Assembly (NCBI GenBank): GCA_947591565.1
Contig: CANQDH010000059.1
Span: 1-6,075 of the forward strand
Reading direction: 5' to 3'
Length of the DNA: 6,075 nucleotides
DNA from: an uncultured Bacilli bacterium
GTDB lineage: Bacteria > Bacillota_I > Bacilli_A > RF39 > UBA660
A model generated the notes under the pieces. That model made no database searches and was not told the origin of the DNA. It was given only the letters and a program-made list of their open reading frames with translations. Shown one piece after another: positions 1 to 5,424 of the stretch. Position 1 is the stretch's first letter; each line of letters starts with the position of its first letter. A program made the translations under genes and the position numbers.

Positions 1-30
1 GAAGGTAATACAGATAATTCTGGAGAGTAG
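1..30 (+). CDS. Possible C-terminal tail of an upstream gene (partial)
   Basis: The first frame is open from the window edge and reads EGNTDNSGE followed by TAG at 28-30, five bases before the mltG start codon. The tail is acidic and polar, as C-termini often are, and its stop overlaps the mltG Shine-Dalgarno region, a spacing like that between mltG and the next gene. In Bacillus subtilis the genes just upstream of mltG are ruvX (yrrK) and the DUF1292 gene yrzB, so a member of that cluster is plausible. Nine residues cannot identify a family, and a second frame is also open here, so this is a weak call. Confidence 0.35.
   Translation, partial: EGNTDNSGE
22..27 (+). promoter_or_regulatory. 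Ribosome binding site of mltG
   Basis: GGAGAG lies eight bases before the ATG at 36 and supports that start. No promoter can be seen in the 35 bases available, so mltG is probably transcribed from a promoter left of the window. Confidence 0.7.
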
Positions 31-35
31 TTTTT

Positions 36-1106
36 ATGAAGAAGTATGTTAAAATAATAATTGGTTTTGTTATTACGATTATTGTGTTAGGTATATCTAT
101 TTTTAGTATCTATACCATCAATATTGGACCAGTTAGTAGGGATAAAGAGTTAAAAGAAATTGTTATTGAAGATGGAGAAACTTTTTTAACGATTGCACCT
201 CTTTTGAAAGAAAAAAATCTTATTAAATCTGAATTTTTCTATAAATTATACATCAAAATCAATAATCCTCAAACATTTGAAGCAGGAACATATGAATTAA
301 GTGAAAATATGAGTGTTGAAGATATAGTAAAAAAGATAAGTAGTGGTAGTGATTATAGTTCAGATATTATTCATATTACTTTTATTGAAGGTAAAAATAT
401 GCGCTATATTGCATCTATGATTGCTCAAAATACGATAAATTCGGAAGATGATGTTTTTAATCTTTTAGAAGATGATAGTTATATTGATAGTTTAATAGAA
501 AAATATTGGTTTTTAACAGATGATATTAAAAATGATAAAATATATTATCCACTTGAGGGATATTTATTTGCTGATACCTATGAATTTTTAAATAAAAATG
601 TTACAGTTGAAGAAATTTTTGAAAAGATGCTTGATAATACAGAAATAAAATTAGATAGTCTTAAAGAGGAAATAGAAAATAGTAGTTTAAGTATACATGA
701 AATTTTAACTTTAGCATCTATTGTTGAACTAGAAGGTGCAAGAAGTGATGATCGTGCTGGTGTTGCCGGTGTTTTCTATAATAGATTAGAAGATGGTATG
801 TCGCTTGGTAGTGATATCACTGGCTATTATGGGGCTAAAATGGACGACTGGACTGAAGGATTAGGTGAACATATTGATGATTGCAACGGATATAATACGA
901 GAGGTGATTGTGTACCAGCCTTACCTGTAGGTCCTGTATGTAATCCAAGTATGGATGCCATTAGAGCAGCTGTGTTACCAGAAGAACATGATTATTACTA
1001 TTTCGTAGCTGATTGTGATGGAAAAACATATTTTAATACATCTTTGAGTAGTCATGAAAGAACGATTAACAAGTTAAAAAATGATGGTAACTGGTGCGAT
1101 AGCTAG
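36..1106 (+). CDS. mltG: Endolytic murein transglycosylase MltG (YceG family)
   Basis: MltG cleaves nascent peptidoglycan strands within the chain, leaving 1,6-anhydro-MurNAc ends, and is thought to set glycan length next to the synthases. The 356-residue protein has a short basic N-terminus (MKKYVK), one membrane segment at about residues 7-28, and an extracytoplasmic remainder. A LysM-like subdomain spans about 40-103. The catalytic domain carries YPLEGYLFADTY (171-182), LASIVELEG (226-234) with E231 matching the catalytic glutamate of E. coli MltG (E218), the FYNRL motif (247-251), YNT (286-288), LPVGPVCNP (296-304) and YYFVADCDGKTYFNTSLSSH (321-340). Length is normal for the family and no part is missing. 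Five cysteines (283, 292, 302, 327, 354) in the outside domain are unusual; C302 sits where Firmicutes homologues often read GPICNP. It is followed by a DUF1292 gene after nine bases and by trmR, as in related Bacillota clusters. Identification is firm; the disulfide idea is inference. Confidence 0.95.
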   Translation: MKKYVKIIIGFVITIIVLGISIFSIYTINIGPVSRDKELKEIVIEDGETFLTIAPLLKEKNLIKSEFFYKLYIKINNPQTFEAGTYELSENMSVEDIVKKISSGSDYSSDIIHITFIEGKNMRYIASMIAQNTINSEDDVFNLLEDDSYIDSLIEKYWFLTDDIKNDKIYYPLEGYLFADTYEFLNKNVTVEEIFEKMLDNTEIKLDSLKEEIENSSLSIHEILTLASIVELEGARSDDRAGVAGVFYNRLEDGMSLGSDITGYYGAKMDDWTEGLGEHIDDCNGYNTRGDCVPALPVGPVCNPSMDAIRAAVLPEEHDYYYFVADCDGKTYFNTSLSSHERTINKLKNDGNWCDS

Positions 1107-1109
1107 GAG
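1105..1109 (+). promoter_or_regulatory. Ribosome binding site of the DUF1292 gene, overlapping the mltG stop
   Basis: AGGAG begins inside the mltG TAG stop (1104-1106) and lies six bases before the ATG at 1116. This overlap suggests that translation of the two genes is coupled and that they share a transcript. Confidence 0.75.
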
Positions 1110-1115
1110 TTTTAT

Positions 1116-1382
1116 ATGAAAGATAAAAAATTAGTTTTTAAAATTACCAATGAGCAAGGTCAAGATATCGAATATGAGGAATTATATACATTTAAAAATG
1201 AAAAAACAGGAAAAAACTATATGGTTTATACCGATAATTCGATAGATGAAGATGGAAAGGTACGCGTTTTTGCATCTTATGCTCCATCTTTAGATGATAA
1301 GAAGTTAAGACCAATTGAAAATGATGATGAATGGGATTTTGTCGAAGAGACTATCAATACTTTACAAGGAAACGATGTATAA
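1116..1382 (+). CDS. DUF1292 family protein (YrzB-like)
   Basis: This is a small acidic cytoplasmic protein of 88 residues with no signal peptide or membrane segment. It shows the DUF1292 pattern: an N-terminal beta strand (KLVFKITNEQGQ), then ELYTFKNEKTGKNYMVYTDN (22-41), a variable acidic middle, and the C-terminal signature RPIENDDEWDFVEETINTL (65-83). This closely resembles B. subtilis YrzB (FTFENEEFGKSYVLY and PIETDEEWDMIEETLNT in my memory of that protein). The family has no established function, although it is persistently linked to mltG, ruvX and trmR. In B. subtilis it lies before mltG; here it lies after it. It starts nine bases after mltG, and its last eight bases overlap the start of trmR in another frame. 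The family call is confident, but nothing in the sequence reveals a role. Confidence 0.9.
   Translation: MKDKKLVFKITNEQGQDIEYEELYTFKNEKTGKNYMVYTDNSIDEDGKVRVFASYAPSLDDKKLRPIENDDEWDFVEETINTLQGNDV
1366..1370 (+). promoter_or_regulatory. Ribosome binding site that fixes the trmR start
   Basis: AAGGA lies four bases before the ATG at 1375, inside the DUF1292 coding sequence. The spacing is a little short but acceptable. It favours 1375 over the upstream in-frame ATGs at 1315-1329, which have no such site and would add 20 residues lacking any family resemblance. Confidence 0.6.
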
Positions 1383-1974
1383 TCGTTTTTCTTTAATGAT
1401 TGAAAATATCGAAAATTATGCCCATTTAAATCATATACCTATTATGGAAAAAGAAGGAATTGACTTTTTAACAAACTATATTAAAGAAAATAATATTAAA
1501 AGTATCCTTGAAATAGGTAGCGCTATTGGATATTCAGCGATCAAATTTTGTTTAGCAAGTAAGAACGTCCAAGTTACAACTATCGAAAGAGATAAAGAAA
1601 GATATAATATAGCGCTTAAAAATATAAATGATTTTAACTTAAATAAACGAATTGAAATTATTAACGATGATGCTTTTAATGTAAACATTACTCAAAAATA
1701 TGATTTAATATTTATCGATGCTGCTAAAGCCCAATATATAAAATTTTTTGAAAAATTTAAAACGAATTTGAATGAAAAGGGGTTTATTATTTCTGATAAT
1801 CTCAAGTTTCATGGATTAGTTAATGGAAATGATGAACATTTAAGCCGCAATGTTAAAGGCTTAGTTCGTAAACTTCGTAATTATATCGATTTTTTAAACA
1901 ATAATGAAGAATTTACTACCACATTTATTGATGTTGGTGATGGGGTAGCCATAAGTAAAAGGATAGATGATTAA
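1375..1974 (+). CDS. trmR: tRNA 5-hydroxyuridine O-methyltransferase TrmR (YrrM family)
   Basis: This is a class I SAM-dependent O-methyltransferase of 199 residues. In B. subtilis the homologue YrrM/TrmR methylates 5-hydroxyuridine at the wobble position of certain tRNAs to give 5-methoxyuridine. Visible motifs are HIPIMEKEG (20-28), typical of this subfamily; the SAM glycine motif ILEIGSAIGYSAI (44-56); E71 in TIERD, expected to bind the SAM ribose; LIFIDAAKAQY (111-121) with D115; SDNLKFHGLV (140-149) with D141 and N142, which with D115 form the expected metal site; and the C-terminal DVGDGVAISKR (186-196). The chosen ATG overlaps the DUF1292 gene by eight bases, a sign of coupled translation. 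The B. subtilis cluster continues with the peptidase-U32 genes yrrN and yrrO (trhP1/P2), which make the hydroxyuridine substrate. They are absent here because trmR meets a convergent gene. The family is firm; the exact substrate is inferred from homology. Confidence 0.9.
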   Translation: MYNRFSLMIENIENYAHLNHIPIMEKEGIDFLTNYIKENNIKSILEIGSAIGYSAIKFCLASKNVQVTTIERDKERYNIALKNINDFNLNKRIEIINDDAFNVNITQKYDLIFIDAAKAQYIKFFEKFKTNLNEKGFIISDNLKFHGLVNGNDEHLSRNVKGLVRKLRNYIDFLNNNEEFTTTFIDVGDGVAISKRIDD

Positions 1975-1989
1975 TCTATCCTTTTATTT
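1953..1989. terminator. Bidirectional intrinsic terminator spanning both stop codons
   Basis: A perfect 13-bp stem pairs 1956-1968 with 1974-1986 around a five-base loop. It can extend to 16 bp (1953-1968 with 1974-1989) through one G-T pair. The core arms are AAAAGGATAGAT and ATCTATCCTTTT, so each strand ends its hairpin in a run of U. The left arm codes the last residues of trmR, and the right arm covers the stop of the minus-strand gene. The nine bases between the convergent genes lie within the hairpin, so it probably ends transcription from both sides. Confidence 0.8.
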
Positions 1990-3099
1990 CCAAAGACTTT
2001 TAGGATTTCTTCGCATATTATCATTATCTAGAACAACTACTTTACGTTTTCTTTTCATAAATTTTTCTCTTGCATCAATATCATCTGTTTTACCGGCTAC
2101 ATTGACATAGTCTACAGGTAAATCACATATATTTTTGTCATCATTATCGAGAAGACCACAATTTTCTGGTTTAGCATCTTCCCAAATAATACCTCTTGAA
2201 AGTAAATCATTTTTTAACTCTTCACATTCTTCGATAGTTATATCACCTGTTTTAATATATTTCATAACTTCAACATAAAATAATTCTTTATCATTTTCTA
2301 TAATTAATTTTCTAATTTGTGATGCTAAAATACGAAAATCAATAAAAATAGTTTTAGAGTTTCTAGTTTCGCCTAATTTTAAGACATTATCACCTATTTT
2401 ATAAACTAAACATGTACTTCCTCCACCAATCATGGAAATACTAGCATCTTTATTTTTCTTATTACCAGTTAATAAATCAAAATATGATTGTGCAATATAC
2501 TGATTTTGGCCTTTGATTAAGCAGCCAATAATAGAACTACCTAAAAATAAATTGTCGCTAATGACACGAGGATTAAATTTTTGATATTTATCAATCATAA
2601 GTGCTACAACATGGTATCTTTCTTTTAAAATAGTTTGGAAATCTACTAGTAAGAATAAATTATAAAGTATTTTGGAAATTTTATTATTGTCTTCAATATT
2701 AATTAGCGAATTAAAAATTTCATTATAAATAATAGATTCTTCAAAAATATCCATCTTACCAAATTTTAAACAAAGGCTATTTAAGAAGAGAATGGCTTCT
2801 TTAGAAAAGATTTGTTTAATAGTTTGGCAATATATTTTTTTAGCCTCTTCTTTAGTACAATCAATTTTTAAAAGACATAAAAGGGAAAGACAATCATAGA
2901 GATTAAAATCATAACAAATTTTATTTAGAATTTTTTCTTTATTTCTAATTAGTATATTTATGTCAACAGTTCCTCTTTGAATACAATTAATAATGACAAA
3001 TAAAAGATACGAATTAAATTTATATAAATTTTTTTCTTTATCAATGTCATTTAAGATAAAATCTAAATTGCCAGCTAAAAAGGCTCTTTTAATACTCAT
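1984..3099 (-). CDS. Unrecognised protein with a minimal protein-kinase-like C-terminal domain
   Basis: I do not recognise the family by name. The 371-residue protein has two parts. Residues 1 to about 215 are predominantly helical, rich in Leu, Ile, Lys and Asn, with no signal peptide, and could be a helical-repeat scaffold. From about 223 the sequence resembles a protein kinase: a glycine loop IGGGSTCLVYKIG (224-236); NVLKLG with K241 at the beta-3 lysine position; a hinge-like FYVEVMKYI (274-282); WEDAKPEN (306-313), which mirrors the HRDLKPEN catalytic loop with D308, K310 and N313; and VVVLDNDN (354-361), with D358 in place of the DFG aspartate. About 40 residues separate the last two motifs, and the protein ends 13 residues after D358, so there is no activation segment or large C-lobe. 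It could be a reduced (RIO-like) kinase, another nucleotidyl- or phosphotransferase, or a nucleotide-binding pseudokinase. The start at 3099 follows a strong AAGGAG; the ATG at 3120 lies upstream of the predicted transcription start. It is divergent from clpB. Confidence 0.75.
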   Translation of the reverse strand: MSIKRAFLAGNLDFILNDIDKEKNLYKFNSYLLFVIINCIQRGTVDINILIRNKEKILNKICYDFNLYDCLSLLCLLKIDCTKEEAKKIYCQTIKQIFSKEAILFLNSLCLKFGKMDIFEESIIYNEIFNSLINIEDNNKISKILYNLFLLVDFQTILKERYHVVALMIDKYQKFNPRVISDNLFLGSSIIGCLIKGQNQYIAQSYFDLLTGNKKNKDASISMIGGGSTCLVYKIGDNVLKLGETRNSKTIFIDFRILASQIRKLIIENDKELFYVEVMKYIKTGDITIEECEELKNDLLSRGIIWEDAKPENCGLLDNDDKNICDLPVDYVNVAGKTDDIDAREKFMKRKRKVVVLDNDNMRRNPKSLWK

Positions 3100-3107
3100 A
3101 AAATCAT

Positions 3108-3113
3108 CTCCTT
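3108..3113 (-). promoter_or_regulatory. Ribosome binding site that fixes the start of the kinase-like gene
   Basis: On the minus strand AAGGAG is followed by eight bases and the ATG at 3099. The in-frame ATG at 3120 lies in front of this site and has no Shine-Dalgarno of its own, so the shorter protein is preferred. Confidence 0.8.
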
Positions 3114-3120
3114 GGCTCAT

Positions 3121-3148
3121 ATTATATAGAAAAAAATATAATTGTCAA
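3121..3148 (-). promoter_or_regulatory. Sigma-A promoter of the kinase-like gene
   Basis: Read on the minus strand, a perfect -35 TTGACA (3143-3148) is followed by a 16-base spacer and a perfect -10 TATAAT (3121-3126). The expected transcription start is near 3114, giving a leader of only about 15 bases that begins at the Shine-Dalgarno sequence. The -35 lies about 17 bases from the edge of the CIRCE operator, which is therefore upstream of this promoter rather than inside it. Confidence 0.75.
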
Positions 3149-3165
3149 GTTTTTTATATATTTTG

Positions 3166-3192
3166 TTAGCACTCACACTTGACAAGTGCTAA
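3166..3192. promoter_or_regulatory. CIRCE element (HrcA operator)
   Basis: TTAGCACTC (3166-3174), nine bases, then AAGTGCTAA (3184-3192) match the CIRCE consensus TTAGCACTC-N9-GAGTGCTAA with one change (A for G at 3184). CIRCE is bound by the heat-shock repressor HrcA. It covers the -35 box of clpB, the usual position for repression, so clpB is expected to be derepressed by heat or protein-folding stress. The changed base is also the last base of the -35 hexamer TTGACA. Confidence 0.93.
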
Positions 3193-3207
3193 TTTTTTGT
3201 TTATAAT
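3179..3207 (+). promoter_or_regulatory. Sigma-A promoter of clpB
   Basis: A perfect -35 TTGACA (3179-3184), a 17-base spacer and a perfect -10 TATAAT (3202-3207) predict a start near 3214. The -35 is inside CIRCE. The leader would be about 22 bases, which rules out the in-frame start codons at 3179, 3206 and 3212 because they lie in the promoter or at the transcription start. Confidence 0.9.
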
Positions 3208-3220
3208 GAATATGTTGTAT

Positions 3221-3229
3221 AAAGGAGGG
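3221..3229 (+). promoter_or_regulatory. Ribosome binding site of clpB
   Basis: AAAGGAGGG, a near-perfect Shine-Dalgarno, lies six bases before the ATG at 3236 and fixes this as the start. The strong site together with the consensus promoter suggests high expression once HrcA is released. Confidence 0.9.
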
Positions 3230-3235
3230 ATATAT

Positions 3236-5347
3236 ATGGATGATAAAGAACAAGATGTTTTAGAGAAATATGGTCGTGATATTGTTAAAAGCGTCAAAGA
3301 TGGTAAGATTGATCCAGTTATAGGTAGAGATGATGAAATAAGAAGTATCACACGTATTTTATCAAGAAAAACAAAGAATAATCCTGTTTTAATTGGCGAA
3401 CCTGGTGTTGGAAAAACAGCCATTGTTGAAGGTCTTGCCCTTCGAATTGTCAAAGGTGATGTTCCAAATAGTTTAAAAAATAAGACGATTTGGGAACTTG
3501 ATATGGGTTCATTGATAGCAGGTGCTAAGTATCGCGGGGAATTTGAAGAAAGATTAAAAGCCGTTTTAAAGAAAATCAAAGATTCAAACGGCGAAATCAT
3601 TATGTTTATCGATGAAATTCATATGATTGTAGGAGCAGGTGCGCTTGAAGGCGCTATGGATGCTGGTAATATGTTAAAACCAATGCTTGCTCGTGGCGAC
3701 ATTCATTGTATCGGCGCTACAACTTTAAATGAATATCGTAAATATATTGAAAAAGATGGTGCCCTTGAACGAAGATTTCAAAAAGTTTTAGTTAAAGAGC
3801 CAAATGTTTTCGATACTATCACAATATTAAGGGGTTTAAAATCAAGATTTGAACTTTATCATGGCGTTACCATTAAAGATAAAGCCTTAATTGCCGCTGC
3901 AACTTTATCTGATCGCTATATTCAAAATCGTTTTTTACCAGATAAAGCGATTGATTTAGTAGATGAAGCTTGTGCAACGATTAAAGTTCAAATTGATTCA
4001 GTGCCTGTTGAATTAGATACTTTAACAAGAAAAATCATGAGCTTAGAAGTTGAAAGAGAAGCACTTAAAAAAGAAAGTGATGATATTTCAAAAGGAAGAT
4101 TAGATGAAATAGGTACGGAACTTGATAAATTAAAATCGCAAGAGAAAGATTTAAGAAATAGATGGGAACAAGAAAAAGGTTTAAATGACGCCATAAATAA
4201 GAAAAAAGAAGAACTTGAAAAGGCTAATTTTAAATTAGAACAAGCTGAAAATACTTATGATTTAGAACTTGCCGCTAAACTTCGTCATGGTATCATTCCT
4301 GAATTAGAAAAAGAATTAAATGAATTAAAAGGTAAATGTGATTCTAAAATATTAAGCGACACGGTTGATGATGAAGATATCGCAACTATTATTTCCAAAT
4401 GGACAAATATTCCGATTAGTAAATTAGTTAGTGAGGAAAAAGAAAAGTTAATTAATTTAAAATATAATTTAGGCAAACGTGTCAAAGGTCAAGATGAGGC
4501 TCTAGAACTTGTTAGTGAAGCTATTATTAGGGCAAGAGCTGGTATCAAAGATCCTAATAGACCGATTGGTTCGTTTATTTTCTTAGGTCCAACGGGTGTA
4601 GGTAAAACCGAGGTTGCGAAAGCTTTAGCCTATGAATTATTTGATGATGAACGACATATGGTTCGAATTGACATGAGTGAATACATGGAAAGTCATTCTG
4701 TTTCACGACTTGTTGGTGCGCCTCCAGGATATGTTGGTTATGATGAAGGTGGACAGTTAACTGAGGCTGTTAGAAGAAATCCATACAGTATTGTTTTATT
4801 TGATGAAATTGAAAAGGCTCATAAAGATGTATTTAATATTTTACTTCAAATACTAGATGATGGTCGTATTACAGATTCTCAAGGTAGAACAGTTGACTTT
4901 AAAAATACGATTATTATCATGACCTCTAATTTAGGTAGTGAATTTATACTTGAAAATAAAGAAAATGCTAATGAATTAATTAATCAGCAGTTACATCATA
5001 CTTTCAAACCTGAATTTCTTAACCGTATTGATGAAATCATTATTTTTAAAGCCTTATCTAAGAAAGTTGTCTACGAAATACTAGATAAAATTATTTCTGA
5101 AATAGAAAATAGATTAAGTGATAAAAAATTAAAAATCACTTTAACCGATAAAGCCAAAGAATTTATTATTGAATCATCTTATGATGAACAATATGGTGCA
5201 AGACCAATAAAACGTTTTGTAAGTAGACATTTAGAAACCTTAATTGCGCATTCTATTATTATGAATCAAATAGGTTTTAATGAACATATTATAGTTGATG
5301 TACAAAATAATGAATTAACACTAAAAACAAATAAAGATAATATGTAA
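3236..5347 (+). CDS. clpB: ATP-dependent disaggregase ClpB, naturally lacking the N-terminal domain
   Basis: ClpB is a hexameric cytoplasmic AAA+ motor that, with DnaK, pulls polypeptides out of aggregates. The 703-residue protein begins almost at the first AAA+ module (LEKYGRDIVKSV, then DPVIGRDDEI at 26-35); the roughly 140-150 residue N-terminal substrate domain of full-length ClpB is absent. Module 1 has Walker A GEPGVGKT (54-61), pore loop KYRG (98-101), Walker B IIMFIDEIH (121-129) and arginine fingers R179/R180. A long charged coiled-coil middle domain (about 259-380), including YDLELAAKLRHGIIPELEKE (341-360), identifies ClpB. Module 2 has Walker A GPTGVGKT (451-458), pore loop GYVGY (498-502), Walker B IVLFDEIEKAH (519-529), R597 and sensor-2 GARPIKR (654-660). 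All catalytic residues are present. The full-size middle domain argues against ClpC, and I see no ClpP-binding IGF-type loop. Mycoplasma ClpB is likewise short and CIRCE-controlled. No in-frame coding for an N-domain exists upstream, since the promoter is there. Confidence 0.96.
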   Translation: MDDKEQDVLEKYGRDIVKSVKDGKIDPVIGRDDEIRSITRILSRKTKNNPVLIGEPGVGKTAIVEGLALRIVKGDVPNSLKNKTIWELDMGSLIAGAKYRGEFEERLKAVLKKIKDSNGEIIMFIDEIHMIVGAGALEGAMDAGNMLKPMLARGDIHCIGATTLNEYRKYIEKDGALERRFQKVLVKEPNVFDTITILRGLKSRFELYHGVTIKDKALIAAATLSDRYIQNRFLPDKAIDLVDEACATIKVQIDSVPVELDTLTRKIMSLEVEREALKKESDDISKGRLDEIGTELDKLKSQEKDLRNRWEQEKGLNDAINKKKEELEKANFKLEQAENTYDLELAAKLRHGIIPELEKELNELKGKCDSKILSDTVDDEDIATIISKWTNIPISKLVSEEKEKLINLKYNLGKRVKGQDEALELVSEAIIRARAGIKDPNRPIGSFIFLGPTGVGKTEVAKALAYELFDDERHMVRIDMSEYMESHSVSRLVGAPPGYVGYDEGGQLTEAVRRNPYSIVLFDEIEKAHKDVFNILLQILDDGRITDSQGRTVDFKNTIIIMTSNLGSEFILENKENANELINQQLHHTFKPEFLNRIDEIIIFKALSKKVVYEILDKIISEIENRLSDKKLKITLTDKAKEFIIESSYDEQYGARPIKRFVSRHLETLIAHSIIMNQIGFNEHIIVDVQNNELTLKTNKDNM

Positions 5348-5350
5348 TAT

Positions 5351-5413
5351 AAAAAGAGATTTATGTTATGAATCTAGATAAAGGATAAGATTCATAATAA
5401 TTAATCTCTTTTT
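5351..5413. terminator. Two-tier hairpin terminator between the convergent clpB and glycosyltransferase genes
   Basis: The outer stem pairs AAAAAGAGATT (5351-5361) with AATCTCTTTTT (5403-5413), 11 bp. Inside it a second perfect 10-bp stem pairs TTATGAATCT (5366-5375) with AGATTCATAA (5388-5397) around a 12-base loop. The outer arms give a U run at the 3' side on both strands, so the structure can end both clpB and the minus-strand gene whose stop is at 5425. It fills nearly all of the 77-base gap, and no gene fits there. Confidence 0.75.
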
Positions 5414-5424
5414 TGATTTAAAAA

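Noticed and set aside
1315..1374. Longer TrmR start at ATG 1315
   Set aside because: It would overlap most of the conserved DUF1292 C-terminus, has no ribosome binding site, and the extra residues do not resemble the family.
1476..1688. Minus-strand open frame opposite trmR; similar ones at 3988-4194 and 4285-4485
   Set aside because: These are short hydrophobic or serine-rich frames mirroring conserved genes, as expected by chance in AT-rich DNA.
3100..3120. Start of the kinase-like gene at ATG 3120
   Set aside because: It lies upstream of the predicted transcription start, and the AAGGAG site is placed for the ATG at 3099.
3179..3235. Longer ClpB start at TTG 3179 (19 extra residues)
   Set aside because: The TTG is the -35 box inside CIRCE, and the other in-frame ATGs are in the -10 box or at the transcription start. 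The strong Shine-Dalgarno sits before 3236.
3166..3600. 145-codon open frame on the minus strand opposite clpB
   Set aside because: It is antisense to the conserved first AAA+ module, shows no recognisable family and has no separate promoter or ribosome binding site that I can see. It is a coding shadow.
36..5347. Mycoplasma genetic code (TGA as tryptophan), suggested by the mycoplasma-like short ClpB
   Set aside because: The conserved proteins are full length with no in-frame TGA, and the tryptophans checked use TGG. Without seeing a TGA stop, this is strong but not absolute evidence for the standard bacterial code.
3236..5347. ClpC rather than ClpB, since many Bacillota have ClpC
   Set aside because: The middle domain has the full ClpB length and its YDLELAAKLRHGIIPELEKE motif, and no ClpP-binding loop is seen in module 2.
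5348..5424. Riboswitch or CRISPR-like element in the clpB 3' gap
   Set aside because: The structure is a simple nested palindrome with a U run downstream of both genes; there are no repeated spaced units and no gene follows on the same strand.
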